Part shown: positions 6,304 through 15,528 of the stretch, one piece after another | Layout: the number at the start of each line of letters is the position of its first letter | How positions within the stretch are numbered: the stretch's first letter is position 1 | From: CAZVEV01 sp964625865 | GTDB lineage: Bacteria > Planctomycetota > Phycisphaerae > SM23-33 | DNA: 27,114 nucleotides | Direction: 5' to 3' | NCBI GenBank assembly: GCA_964625865.1 | Contig: CAZVEV010000051.1 | Location: 1 to 27,114, forward strand | Translations under genes and position numbers: made by a program | The notes under the pieces: model-generated | The model's input: the letters and a program-made list of their open reading frames with translations, nothing else | Databases searched by the model: none | Told to the model about the DNA's origin: nothing

Positions 6304-7920
6304 ATGACTGAGCAACGCAAACGGATCGAGATATACGACACGACGCTTCGCGACGGCACGCAGAGCGAGGGGGTGAGCCTGTCGCTGCAGGACCGTCTGC
6401 TGATCGTCGAGGCCCTGGACAACCTGGGCGTCGACTACATCGAGGGGGGCTATCCGCTGAGCAATCCGAAGGACGCCGAGTTCTTCGCGGCGATGCGAGA
6501 CAAGACGTTGGCCAATGCGAGATTGGCGGCGTTCGGCATGACGCGCCGCAAGGACACCGCCGCTGCCGACGATACGGGGATGGCGGCCCTGCTGACCGCT
6601 GAAACGCCCGTGGTGACGGTAGTGGGCAAGGCGTGGGACTTCCAGGTCGCCAACGTGCTCGACGTGAGCAACGACGAGAACCTCGCGATGATCGCCGACT
6701 CGATCGCCTTCCTCACGGCCCACAACCGCGAGGTGTTCTTCGACGCCGAGCACTTCTTCGACGGCTATCTCGCCAACGCCGACTACGCGCTGGCCTGCCT
6801 GACCGCCGCCGCCGAGGCCGGCGCGACGCGACTGGTCCTGTGCGACACAAACGGCGGGTCCACGCTCGCCCACGCCGGACGGATCACCAAGAGGGTGGCC
6901 TCCGCGCTGCCGGAGGCGAAGATCGGCGTGCACTGTCACAACGACTGCCACCTGGCGGTGGCCAACTCGCTGATGGCTGTGCAGCACGGGGCGATGCAGG
7001 TCCAGGGGACGATAAACGGCATCGGCGAGCGGTGCGGCAATGCGGACTTGACGGGCGTGGTGGGCAACCTGGTGACGAAGTACGACTACGACTGCCTCCA
7101 GCCCGGCTCGCTGGTGAATCTCACCGAGGTCAGCCGGTTCGTCTACGAGGTGGCCAACCTGAACCTCCAGGAGAACCAGCCCTTCGTGGGGGCGGCGGCC
7201 TTCGCGCACAAGGGCGGCATGCACGTCCACGCCGTCAGCCGCGACTCGCGAACGTACGAGCACATGGACCCGGCGCTGGTGGGCAACTCCCGGCGGATCC
7301 TCGTCAGCGAACTGGGCGGATCGAGCAACATCGACGCCGTCGCGCCGGCCAAGTTCGGCCTGCACGACGACACCGACGCCCGGCGACGCGTGCTGGCGCG
7401 CGTCATGGAACTGGAGAACGAAGGCTACCAGTTCGAGGCCGCCCGGGCGAGCTTCGAGGTGCTCATCCGCAAAGTGCTCGGCGGGGCGTGGCACCACGAG
7501 CTATGGGACCTGGACCACTATCGCTGCGTGATCTTCAAGCAAAGCCGCGGCGAGCCGAACACCGAAGCGATCGTTCGCATGCGCGTCGACGGCGTCGACC
7601 GCCACACGGTGGCCGCCGGCGACGGGCCGGTCGACTCGCTGGACCGCGCCCTGTGCGAGGCCCTGCGCCCCCACTACCCGCAGGTCGACGACCTGCACCT
7701 GGTCGACTACAAGGTCCGCGTCGTCAACACCGCCGCCGAGACCGCCGCCAAGGTCCGCGTCGTGATCGACTGGCACGACGCGACGGGCGAGGCGTATTTC
7801 GGCTCGGTCGGCGTCAGCGAGAACATCATCGAGGCGTCCTGGCTGGCCCTGGTTGACGCCATTGAGTACAAGATACTGAACGAACTGGACGCGTCCGGCA
7901 GGGACGATGAGGTGACCTGA
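6304..7920 (+). CDS. cimA: (R)-citramalate synthase
   Basis: A 538-residue enzyme that condenses pyruvate and acetyl-CoA to (R)-citramalate, opening the threonine-independent route to isoleucine. It belongs to the DRE-TIM metallolyase (LeuA-like) family: YDTTLRDGTQ (11-20), metal ligands in GVHCHND (H210, H212) and NGIGERCGNADL (about 238-249). The C-terminal LeuA-type allosteric domain spans about 405-525. The length and the citramalate-type phrases (EGGYPLSNPKD, FFDAEHFFDGY, DTNGGS) favour CimA over 2-isopropylmalate synthase or homocitrate synthase. The allosteric domain implies end-product inhibition. valS starts 3 nt after its stop. Confidence 0.92.
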   Translation: MTEQRKRIEIYDTTLRDGTQSEGVSLSLQDRLLIVEALDNLGVDYIEGGYPLSNPKDAEFFAAMRDKTLANARLAAFGMTRRKDTAAADDTGMAALLTAETPVVTVVGKAWDFQVANVLDVSNDENLAMIADSIAFLTAHNREVFFDAEHFFDGYLANADYALACLTAAAEAGATRLVLCDTNGGSTLAHAGRITKRVASALPEAKIGVHCHNDCHLAVANSLMAVQHGAMQVQGTINGIGERCGNADLTGVVGNLVTKYDYDCLQPGSLVNLTEVSRFVYEVANLNLQENQPFVGAAAFAHKGGMHVHAVSRDSRTYEHMDPALVGNSRRILVSELGGSSNIDAVAPAKFGLHDDTDARRRVLARVMELENEGYQFEAARASFEVLIRKVLGGAWHHELWDLDHYRCVIFKQSRGEPNTEAIVRMRVDGVDRHTVAAGDGPVDSLDRALCEALRPHYPQVDDLHLVDYKVRVVNTAAETAAKVRVVIDWHDATGEAYFGSVGVSENIIEASWLALVDAIEYKILNELDASGRDDEVT

Positions 7921-7923
7921 ACG

Positions 7924-10900
7924 ATGAGCAAGGAATCTGCAACGCAGTACGATCCGACGGCCGTCGAAGCCGACATCGCCGAGCTTTGGGCTCGCGCCGG
8001 GGCCTTCGACGCCGAGCCGGCCGGCGCCGACGAGCGGCAGGCCTATTGCATCGTCCTGCCGCCCCCCAACGTCACGGCCGCCCTGCACCTGGGCCATGCG
8101 CTTAACGGCACGCTGCAGGACATCCTGATCCGCCACAAGCGGATGCAGCAGTACAACACCCTGTGGATGCCGGGAACGGACCATGCGGGCATCGCCACGC
8201 AGACCGTCGTCGAGAAACGCATCCTCGCCGAGGAAGGCCGCAAACGCACCGACTTCGAGCGGGCCGAGTTCGTCGAACGCATCCAGGCCTGGAAAGACGC
8301 CAGCGGCGCCCGGATTCTCGAACAACTGCGCCGAATGGGCTGCTCGTGCGACTGGCGGCGAACGCGGTTCACCATGGACGACGTCTGCGCCAAGTCCGTT
8401 CGCGAGACCTTCTTCAATCTGTTTGCTGACGGGCTGATCTATCGCGGCAAGAGGCTGGTCAACTGGGATCCGGCCACCCAGACCGTGCTGGCCGATGATG
8501 AAGTCGAGCACGAAGACGTCCACGGACACTTCTGGTATATGCGGTACCCGCTGGTCGAGCCGGTGGAGATCGACGACCAGCGGATAGAGCACGTGACGGT
8601 GGCCACCACCCGCCCCGAGACGATGCTGGGCGATACCGCCGTCGCGATGAACCCCAGCGATCCCCGGGCCGGTCACCTGGTGGGCAAGAACGTCCGCCTG
8701 CCGCTGGTCGGGCGGATCATCCCCATCATTGCCGACGAGCACGTCGTCCTGCCCGACCCCGAAAGCGATGACGAGAAGGCCAGGTTCTCCACCGGCTTCC
8801 TGAAGGTCACCCCTGCCCACGACCCGGACGACTACCAGATCGGCCTGCGCCACGACCTGCCGCAGATCAACGTGATGGCCCCCGACGCGTCGATCAGCGA
8901 CCGGTACGGCTGGGACGATGCGGCCGGCTCGGACGCCGAGGGGTTCCTGGGCATGGACCGGTTCGAGGCGAGGGCGGCCATCGTCGAATGGTTCCGCACG
9001 GAGGACCTGCTTGAAGATGTCCGCGACTACGCCCACCAGGTGGGCCACAGCTACCGCAGCCACGTGCCCATCGAACCGTATCTTTCCGATCAGTGGTACG
9101 TCGCGGTGAAAAAGCCCATCGGTCGCCTGGCTGAGACGTTCGGCGAGGGGTTGATCGGCGACACCGACGTGCCGGTCAACTCGCTGGCCGGGATCGCGCT
9201 GACGCCCCTGTTGGACGGCAAGGTGAAGTTCACGCCCGAGCGCTACGCCCGCACGTACCAGCTCTGGCTGGAGAACCTGCGGGACTGGCCCATCAGCAGA
9301 CAGCTCTGGTGGGGCCACCAGATTCCCGTCTGGTCGCAGGATCTGGCACTGCCCGCCGAGGTGGCGCCCGAGCCCACCGACCGCGGCCCGGACGCCCGGA
9401 CGTGCGCGGCGATTGATGCGGCGATCGGCGGGAACTTCGGCGACCTGCTCGGCGGCTTTGAGGGGGTCCGTTACCGGCTGGTCTGCGCGCCGCACCCGGA
9501 AGACGAGGGCAGCATCCGAACGTACATCTGCCTCGACAGCGATGACGCCGGGGCAATCAATCTGCTGGAACAGGCCGGCTGGACCCGCGACGTCGACGTG
9601 TTGGACACGTGGTTCTCCTCGGCGCTCTGGCCGTTCAGCACGTTGGGCTGGCCCGACGCGACGCAGGAAGTCGAGACGTTCTATCCCGGCGACGTGTTGT
9701 GCACCGCGCGAGAGATCATCACGCTGTGGGTCTCGCGGATGGTCATGATGGGCCAGTACTGCCTCGGCGACATCCCGTTCAGCGACGTGTTCATTCACGC
9801 GATGATCCAGGACGGCGAGGGGCGGAAGATGTCCAAGAGTCTGGGCAACGGCATCGACCCGCTGGACATCATCGACTCCCACGGCGCCGACGCGATGCGG
9901 TTTACTCTCGCGGCGATGACCACGCAGACCCAGGACGTCCGCATGCCGGTCGAAGCCATGACGCTGCCCGACGGACGCCAGTGCAACACCAGCCCGAAGT
10001 TTGACCTCGGGCGGAACTTCTGCAACAAGCTGTGGAACGCCTCGCGGTTCGTGCTGATGAACATCGAGGGCGCCCCGGCCTGGGCGCAGATCAGCCCGCG
10101 GGCCCACCTGTCGGACGCGTGGATCCTCAGCCGTCTGAACCGGACGATCAGCGAGGCCTCGCAGGCCATCGCCGCCTACCGCTTCAACGAACTGGCCGAC
10201 ACGCTGTACCACTTCACGTGGGACGACCTGTGCGACTGGTACGTGGAGATCGCCAAGGCCCGCACCGCCGACGGCGACCAGACGCCCCGGGCGATCCTGG
10301 CCCACTGCCTCGACACCGTCCTGCGCCTGCTCCACCCGGTCATGCCCTTTATCACCGAGGCCATCTGGGCGCGGCTTGGCGAGATGGTCCCCGTGCGTGG
10401 CCCCGGCGACGCGACGGTCGAGGGCCTGCTGGCAACCGCGTGCTGGCCCCGCGCTGACGCGGCGGCTATCAACCCCGCCGCCGAGGCCGACTTCGACGCG
10501 CTGCGCGCCCTGATCCGCGCGGTGCGCGACGCGAGGCGGCAGCACAACGTAGCCCCATCGGCGGCGCCCGAGGCCGTGCTGATCGCCGAAGGCGACGCGG
10601 GGCGGGCGGTGGTCGACAACATTGCCCTGCTCCGAAGCCAGGCCCGCCTCGGCGAGATCAGCGTCCAGCACGACGCGGCGGGGCCCCCGCCGAACTCGGC
10701 GGCCATCGCGGCGGCAGGCGTGACACTGTACGTCCAGGACATCGTCGACACCGAGGCCGAGCGCGCCCGCCTGACCAAGCAGGCCGAAACGCTCGCCAAG
10801 GGCATCCACGGGATCGAGGGCAAGCTCTCGAGCGAAGGGTTCCTCAAGAAGGCCCCGCCGGAGGTCGTTCAACGTGAGCGCGAGCGCCTTGCCGCCCTGG

Positions 10901-10947
10901 CCGCCGATCTCGACGCCGTCCGCAACTCACTGGACGCCCTGGGGTAG
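7924..10947 (+). CDS. valS: Valine--tRNA ligase
   Basis: A 1007-residue class Ia synthetase that charges tRNA-Val. It shows the HIGH-type HLGH (55-58) after PPPNVTAAL, the CP1 editing signature TTRPETMLGDTAV (228-240), WWGHQIPVW (462-470), DTWFSSALWPF (from 561) and KMSKS (635-639). The C-terminus (about 940-1005) is the coiled-coil arm typical of ValRS. About 90 residues separate WWGHQIPVW from DTWFSS, longer than the roughly 40 in E. coli as I recall it, so there is a moderate catalytic-domain insertion. GAGGTGA (7909-7915), inside the end of cimA, supports the ATG with 8 nt spacing. The 3-nt gap suggests translational coupling of branched-chain amino acid synthesis with tRNA charging. The stop is 7 nt before a palindromic element. 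Confidence 0.97.
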   Translation: MSKESATQYDPTAVEADIAELWARAGAFDAEPAGADERQAYCIVLPPPNVTAALHLGHALNGTLQDILIRHKRMQQYNTLWMPGTDHAGIATQTVVEKRILAEEGRKRTDFERAEFVERIQAWKDASGARILEQLRRMGCSCDWRRTRFTMDDVCAKSVRETFFNLFADGLIYRGKRLVNWDPATQTVLADDEVEHEDVHGHFWYMRYPLVEPVEIDDQRIEHVTVATTRPETMLGDTAVAMNPSDPRAGHLVGKNVRLPLVGRIIPIIADEHVVLPDPESDDEKARFSTGFLKVTPAHDPDDYQIGLRHDLPQINVMAPDASISDRYGWDDAAGSDAEGFLGMDRFEARAAIVEWFRTEDLLEDVRDYAHQVGHSYRSHVPIEPYLSDQWYVAVKKPIGRLAETFGEGLIGDTDVPVNSLAGIALTPLLDGKVKFTPERYARTYQLWLENLRDWPISRQLWWGHQIPVWSQDLALPAEVAPEPTDRGPDARTCAAIDAAIGGNFGDLLGGFEGVRYRLVCAPHPEDEGSIRTYICLDSDDAGAINLLEQAGWTRDVDVLDTWFSSALWPFSTLGWPDATQEVETFYPGDVLCTAREIITLWVSRMVMMGQYCLGDIPFSDVFIHAMIQDGEGRKMSKSLGNGIDPLDIIDSHGADAMRFTLAAMTTQTQDVRMPVEAMTLPDGRQCNTSPKFDLGRNFCNKLWNASRFVLMNIEGAPAWAQISPRAHLSDAWILSRLNRTISEASQAIAAYRFNELADTLYHFTWDDLCDWYVEIAKARTADGDQTPRAILAHCLDTVLRLLHPVMPFITEAIWARLGEMVPVRGPGDATVEGLLATACWPRADAAAINPAAEADFDALRALIRAVRDARRQHNVAPSAAPEAVLIAEGDAGRAVVDNIALLRSQARLGEISVQHDAAGPPPNSAAIAAAGVTLYVQDIVDTEAERARLTKQAETLAKGIHGIEGKLSSEGFLKKAPPEVVQRERERLAALAADLDAVRNSLDALG

Positions 10948-10954
10948 AACAGCG

Positions 10955-11008
10955 CGTAGGGCGTGCAACTTGTTGCACGCGGGACCAGAAGTCCACACCT
11001 TCCGCGTG
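10955..11008 (+). repeat. Stop-adjacent nested palindromic element, copy B (interrupted by gap)
   Basis: CGTAGG (10955-10960) and the first arm GCGTGCAAC-TT-GTTGCACGC (10961-10980) are intact. The second arm breaks off after CCGCGTG (11002-11008) at the run of Ns. The residue after the gap (ATTGCCCCACC) may be a remnant of that arm. The element begins 7 nt after the valS stop. Confidence 0.85.
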
Positions 11009-11018
11009 NNNNNNNNNN
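11009..11018. other. Assembly gap (10 N)
   Basis: Ten undetermined bases interrupt the second arm of a repeat copy. The break was probably caused by the palindromic repeat. Ten is likely a placeholder length, so adjacency across the gap is less certain than elsewhere. Confidence 0.95.
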
Positions 11019-11070
11019 AAAATTGCCCCACCCCCTACTCTTGGATGCCCTGGGGCCGTACGCGGTCGCG

Positions 11071-11100
11071 TTGACAGGGGTCCCGGTCGGACGGTAGCAT
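11071..11100 (+). promoter_or_regulatory. Strong candidate promoter giving a possible leaderless transcript
   Basis: A consensus TTGACA (11071-11076), 18-nt spacer and TAGCAT (11095-11100) lie directly before the ATG at 11108. The expected start nucleotide (about 11107) practically coincides with that ATG. An in-frame ATG at 11099 overlaps the -10 box and would lie upstream of the transcript. Confidence 0.5.
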
Positions 11101-11107
11101 GGGGTCT

Positions 11108-12070
11108 ATGAAGCGTCACACCCGCCGCCCACTGCCTGCCCCCCACGCCGGTCCGCTGGTCGCCCTGGTCCTGGCGATGGCGATAGGTGCGCTGCCCGGC
11201 TGCCCCCCCGGGAAGGGTGACGACGAGAAGAAGCTCGACTCGTTGCGGGATGAGGGCAAGGCGGTTTTCGGTGCGAGGCCGGCCCCCTCAGGCCCGGGCA
11301 TGCGGAAGGTGCCCCTCGTGCGCCTTGGCGCGACGGCTGTGGCGTTTCCGGCCGGAACGATGACAAAGGCCCTGGGCGTCTGGACGCGCCTGGACGCCAG
11401 GCCCTGGCCCCCCGACGTGCGGGCGCTGCTGACCCTGAACGGCGTTCAGGTGGGCCTGATGAAGGCCGAGGACTGGCCCGAACTGGCCAAGACGTTCGAG
11501 GACCTGGGCGGCAAGCGGCTCAGGTCCGCGACGCTGCCGGCCTATCCCAACGCGCCCGTGCCGGTCTTTCTCCGCCGGGCGGACCACCACCAGACGATCT
11601 TCACCTTCCGAGCGGACGGGACGATGTTCGGCATGGATTACCCCCCGGGTGACATGCTGGTATCCGTCCACTGCATGGCCGACCCCATGGACCCGACGCG
11701 CCTGTCGGTCGGCGTCATGCCGCAGATCCAGACGCTCAGGCATACCACGCGACTGATCAAGTCCGACGGACGGTACGCGACGATCAAGAGGCCGACCTTC
11801 CACAACATGGACCAGGCCTCGTGGCGCGTGTCGGTCAAGGCCGGTCAGATCATCATGATCGGACCCGGGGCCGAAACCGATCGCAAGTCCTCCCTGGGCA
11901 GGCGGCTGTTCTTCCGCGACGTCGATGGCACGCTGTTCGAGACCGTGCTCCTGCTGTCCCCGACGGTGACCATGGTCAACGCCTCCGGCGGGCCCCTGCC
12001 GCCACCGAGGCCCGGGCCCACCTCCCGCCCGGCGGGCAAGGCCGGGCCGGGGACCGCGCCGACCCGATGA
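11108..12070 (+). CDS. Hypothetical lipoprotein
   Basis: A 320-residue protein of unknown function. The N-terminus has basic residues (KRHTRR), a hydrophobic segment (about 16-30) and a lipobox LPGC with Cys32 as the lipidation site. It is therefore probably tethered to a membrane. The mature part is mixed alpha/beta with no motif I recognise, and the tail (about 295-320) is rich in Pro, Gly and Arg. The start at 11108 is chosen over an in-frame ATG at 11099 because the latter lies inside the -10 box. It is followed by a PAS histidine kinase after 107 bp on the same strand; a shared role is not shown by the sequence. Confidence 0.7.
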   Translation: MKRHTRRPLPAPHAGPLVALVLAMAIGALPGCPPGKGDDEKKLDSLRDEGKAVFGARPAPSGPGMRKVPLVRLGATAVAFPAGTMTKALGVWTRLDARPWPPDVRALLTLNGVQVGLMKAEDWPELAKTFEDLGGKRLRSATLPAYPNAPVPVFLRRADHHQTIFTFRADGTMFGMDYPPGDMLVSVHCMADPMDPTRLSVGVMPQIQTLRHTTRLIKSDGRYATIKRPTFHNMDQASWRVSVKAGQIIMIGPGAETDRKSSLGRRLFFRDVDGTLFETVLLLSPTVTMVNASGGPLPPPRPGPTSRPAGKAGPGTAPTR

Positions 12071-12177
12071 CACGACGTTCGGCCGCACATGTCTGACCTG
12101 AAAACGCGCGTTATTCTCCGGTCGCAATCTGGTAACCTGAAGTTGTATATACGTGAGATCGCCGCAGTGAGCGTTGA

Positions 12178-13281
12178 ATGAGTAGTGAGAATCATGCCGA
12201 TGGATCCAGCGCCGACTCGGGCGACTTCTACGCGCGGCTGTGCGACCATGCGGCGGTGGCGATGGTGGCCACCGACGCCGAGAATCGCATTGTCTGCTGG
12301 AACCGCGAAGCCGAGTCCCTGCTGGGGCGCCGGGCGGCGGAGATGATCGGCCGGCCCATCCTCGACGTGGTCCCGCCCGAACGCCACAAGGTCTTCCGGA
12401 GACTGCTGGACCGCACCACGTCGCGGGGGGAGATGAGCCGATTCGAAGTGGCCCTGCCGCGCGGTGGCGACGAGCGCCCGATCGACCTGCTGGTGGTCCT
12501 GTCGGCGATTCCGGACACCGACGGAACCGCACGTGGCGTGGCGGCGTGGATCCTCGACGAGACGCACCGCAAGGAGATGGCCCGGCGACTGACGCAGGCG
12601 GAGAAGATCGCCTCGCTGGGCACGCTGGCCGGCGGCGTGGCGCATCACTTCAACAACATCCTCGGCGGCGTGGCGACCTTCGTGGACTACGCCCTGACCG
12701 ACGGCGATCCGGCGGCGATGAAGCGTGCCCTCCAGATGACCGCCGAAGCCGCCGCACGCGTGTCCAAGATCACCCAGTCGCTGTTGAGCTTTGCCGAGCA
12801 CGACCGCCACCGGACCGACCTGGCCGACCTGACGGAGGTCATCCTGACGTTCGCCCACCTGATCGAGCGCCCGCTGAGCGAGATGGGGATCGACCTGAGC
12901 CTCGAACTTCGCCCCGTGCCGATCGTCGCCGTCGAGGCCAACCGCATGCACCAGGCGCTGGGCAACCTGTTGACCAACGCCGAAGAGGCCATGCCCGAAG
13001 GGGGCACGGTGACCCTCCGCCTGGACCGCGCCGGCGACAACGCCGTGCTGACCTTCGCCGACACCGGCGCGGGTATCGCTCCGGACGCCCTGCCGATGGT
13101 CTTCGAACCGTTCTTCACCACCAAGGGCCTGCTGTCCGGCGGAGACAAGGCCAACCCCGGCCTGGGCCTCAGCGTCGTACACGGGATCGTCACCGAGATG
13201 GGCGGACAGATCACCGCCGAATCGGTGCCCGGCCAGGGCGCCACCTTCAATATCGCCTTCCCCATCCCGCAGGGCGCCTGA
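12178..13281 (+). CDS. PAS-domain sensor histidine kinase (NtrB-like)
   Basis: A 367-residue cytoplasmic histidine kinase with no membrane segment. The PAS domain spans about 18-130 (ATDAENRIVCWNREAESLLG). The H-box is GTLAGGVAHHFNNIL with His156 as the phosphorylation site. The ATPase domain shows the N-box NLLTNAEEA (263-271), G1 DTGAGI (295-300), F-box FEPFFTTK (309-316) and G2 GLGL (328-331). The H-box type is that of NtrB-like kinases that often partner sigma-54 activators, but no cognate regulator is adjacent. A TATATA at 12146-12151 with a weak TCGCAA 18 nt upstream is a possible promoter. recG follows after 28 nt. Confidence 0.9.
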   Translation: MSSENHADGSSADSGDFYARLCDHAAVAMVATDAENRIVCWNREAESLLGRRAAEMIGRPILDVVPPERHKVFRRLLDRTTSRGEMSRFEVALPRGGDERPIDLLVVLSAIPDTDGTARGVAAWILDETHRKEMARRLTQAEKIASLGTLAGGVAHHFNNILGGVATFVDYALTDGDPAAMKRALQMTAEAAARVSKITQSLLSFAEHDRHRTDLADLTEVILTFAHLIERPLSEMGIDLSLELRPVPIVAVEANRMHQALGNLLTNAEEAMPEGGTVTLRLDRAGDNAVLTFADTGAGIAPDALPMVFEPFFTTKGLLSGGDKANPGLGLSVVHGIVTEMGGQITAESVPGQGATFNIAFPIPQGA

Positions 13282-13309
13282 TCGCTTTCGAGGTTTTTGG
13301 TTACTGGTT

Positions 13310-15385
13310 ATGGCCCAGATCGAACTCGACACGAAGGTGCAATTCGTCAAGGGGGTCGGACCGACCCGGGCCGGACAATTGGCTCAGCTCGGCATCCACA
13401 CCGTCGAGGACCTCCTGTTGTACTTCCCGTTCCGGTTCGACCTCCGCAAGCAGGCCCAGCCGATGGGCTCGCTGACCGGCGCGGAGGCGACGGCCACCGT
13501 GGCGGGCGAAGTGATGGCCGTCGACGAGCGGCGCTTCGGGCGTAACCCGTACTACCAGGTCGAGTTGGCCGACGAGACCGGGTGGGTCTTCGTCAAGTGG
13601 TTCCACGGCGGATACCTGCGGGACAAGGTGCGCGCCGGCACGCGGTTGGCTGTCAGCGGCAAGGTGGGGGTCTACCGCGAGGCCATCCAGTTCGTCAATC
13701 CCAAACACCAGATCCTCTGGAACGCGGCGGAGGCGAATCTCGACCGCGACGAACTGATGCCGGTCTACCCCGCCGGGGCACAACTGACCAGCGCGATGAT
13801 CGGGTCGGTCGTCAAGCGCGTCCTTCCCCAGGCCCGCTCGCTCATCCGCCCGTGGTTCTCCCGCGACTACCTGGCCCGTCGCGGACTCCAGGGGCGCCCC
13901 GAAGCGGTGGCGGCCATGCACCACCCGGAAGACAGGGAGGCCTGGGGCGTGGCGCGACGGAGGCTGGCCTACGACGAATGCCTCATCATGCAACTGGGCA
14001 TGGCGCTGAACCGCATGAGGCAGATCAGCCGGCCGGCCCACCCCCTGCCGGTCACGGCGGAGATCGACGGGCGAATCCGCGCGCGGTTCCCGTTTGCCCT
14101 GACCGACGCCCAGGACCGCGCGGTGGCCGACGTCTCGGGCGACCTGGCGCGCACGCGCCCGATGAATCGACTGATCCAGGGCGACGTGGGATCGGGCAAG
14201 ACGGTGGTGGCGCTGTATGGGGCGTTGCAGACGGTGGCGTGGGGCAAGCAGGCGGCCATCATGGCCCCCACGGAGATCCTGGCGAGGCAGCATTACAACA
14301 AGGTGGTGGCGTATCTGGCGGGCTCTCGCGTGCGGACGGCCTTGCTGGTGGGCCAGCAGAAGCCGGCCGAACGGGCCGCCACGCTGGAGGCCTTGGCCTC
14401 GGGCGAGATCGACATTGTCGTGGGCACCCACGCGCTGTTGAGCGAAGGGGTCAAGTTCGCGGCGCTGGCCCTGGTGGTGGTGGACGAGCAGCACAAGTTC
14501 GGCGTGCGACAGCGGACGAGTTTTCGGGGCAAGGGCTACGCGCCGCACTACCTCGTGATGACGGCTACGCCGATCCCGCGAACGCTGGCGATGACGGTGT
14601 TCGGCGACCTGGACGTCTCGGTGATAGACGCCCTGCCCCCCGGACGCGGAGACACCGAGACGCGGTGCATCGGGCAGGACAGGTTGCCCGAGGCGCTCAA
14701 CTTCCTGCGCGATCGCCTGGCGGCCGGCCAGCAGGCGTACTTCATCTATCCGCTGGTGACGCCCTCGCCGGAGTTGGAGTTGACGTCCGCAAACGAGGCG
14801 TATGCGGAACTGGCCGACGGGGCCCTGAAGGACTACCGCGTGGGCCTGGTGCACGGGCAGATGCGTCCGGCCGACAAGGAAGCCGTCATGGGCGACTTCC
14901 GGGAGGGCAAGATCCAGGTGCTCGTCGCCTCGGTGGTCGTCGAGGTCGGCGTGGACGTTCCGACGGCCAACGTGATGGTCGTCATGCACGCCGAGCGGTT
15001 CGGGCTGGCCCAGTTGCACCAACTCCGCGGGCGCATCGGGCGCAGCGCCCAGGACGCCCACTGCATCCTGGTCGCCTCGCCGACAACCGAGACGGCCCGC
15101 AAGCGGCTGGACATCCTGGCCACCACGAGCGACGGGTTCCGGATCGCCGAGGAGGACCTCCGCCTGCGCGGGCCGGGCCAGTTCTTCGGCACGCGACAGC
15201 ACGGACTGCCCGAACTGCGCGTCGCGGACCTCATCGAGGACTTCGACCTGCTCCGCCTGGCCCGCCGCGACGCATTCGAGATCGTCCGCGAGGACGTCGA
15301 CCTGTCAGCCCCCCACCACCAGCGCCTCCGCCACGAAGTCCTCCGCGCCTACCAGGGCAAACTCGACCTCCTGACCGGAGCGTGA
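13310..15385 (+). CDS. recG: ATP-dependent DNA helicase RecG
   Basis: A 691-residue superfamily 2 helicase that remodels stalled forks and Holliday junctions. The N-terminal wedge/OB region (about 5-160) opens with VQFVKGVGPTRAGQLAQLGI, typical of RecG. Helicase motifs are ALTDAQ (Q-motif-like), Walker A GDVGSGKT (291-298), APTEILA, DEQH (392-395), TATPIPRTL, VVEVGVDVP and QLRGRIGR. The tail has EEDLRLRGPGQFFGTRQHG, the RecG-specific TRG motif region. The length is normal for the family. The ATG has only a distant GAGG (13290-13293) as a possible ribosome-binding site. A large hairpin follows 32 nt after the stop. Confidence 0.97.
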   Translation: MAQIELDTKVQFVKGVGPTRAGQLAQLGIHTVEDLLLYFPFRFDLRKQAQPMGSLTGAEATATVAGEVMAVDERRFGRNPYYQVELADETGWVFVKWFHGGYLRDKVRAGTRLAVSGKVGVYREAIQFVNPKHQILWNAAEANLDRDELMPVYPAGAQLTSAMIGSVVKRVLPQARSLIRPWFSRDYLARRGLQGRPEAVAAMHHPEDREAWGVARRRLAYDECLIMQLGMALNRMRQISRPAHPLPVTAEIDGRIRARFPFALTDAQDRAVADVSGDLARTRPMNRLIQGDVGSGKTVVALYGALQTVAWGKQAAIMAPTEILARQHYNKVVAYLAGSRVRTALLVGQQKPAERAATLEALASGEIDIVVGTHALLSEGVKFAALALVVVDEQHKFGVRQRTSFRGKGYAPHYLVMTATPIPRTLAMTVFGDLDVSVIDALPPGRGDTETRCIGQDRLPEALNFLRDRLAAGQQAYFIYPLVTPSPELELTSANEAYAELADGALKDYRVGLVHGQMRPADKEAVMGDFREGKIQVLVASVVVEVGVDVPTANVMVVMHAERFGLAQLHQLRGRIGRSAQDAHCILVASPTTETARKRLDILATTSDGFRIAEEDLRLRGPGQFFGTRQHGLPELRVADLIEDFDLLRLARRDAFEIVREDVDLSAPHHQRLRHEVLRAYQGKLDLLTGA

Positions 15386-15417
15386 GCGCCAGGTCGTCGT
15401 TTTGCGCAGTCAATCGG

Positions 15418-15495
15418 GTGCCGTAGCTTGACGCGAAGCGGCAACCACGCATAGCGAGGCCAACGTGCTTGCCGCTTCGCGTCAAGCCATGGCAC
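15418..15495. repeat. Long inverted repeat with 27-nt arms between recG and hisI
   Basis: Arms at 15418-15444 and 15469-15495 are complementary over 27 nt with 2 mismatches, separated by 24 nt. The core of the left arm is GCTTGACGCGAAGCGGCAA. An outer inverted pair, GTCAATCG (15409-15416) and CGATTGAC (15526-15533), encloses it. There is no U-tract. It could terminate recG transcription, or be a small REP/MITE-like element. Confidence 0.85.
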
Positions 15496-15528
15496 CCCCA
15501 ATCGACAATTGCATCGCGCTGCGCTCGA

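Noticed and set aside
7924..7941. Shared N-terminus MSKESA in valS and trkH as a sign of common origin
   Set aside because: The likeness stops after six codons and the codons themselves diverge; it is most likely chance.
7501..10872. A very long open frame (over 1100 codons) on the minus strand opposite valS and the end of cimA
   Set aside because: Long antisense frames are expected in GC-rich DNA. The plus strand encodes a full ValRS with all motifs, and the minus-strand translation has no recognisable domain.
13301..15202. A 633-codon minus-strand frame opposite recG
   Set aside because: It mirrors the recG codons, is rich in Arg, His, Gln and Val, and has no motif; recG is unambiguous.
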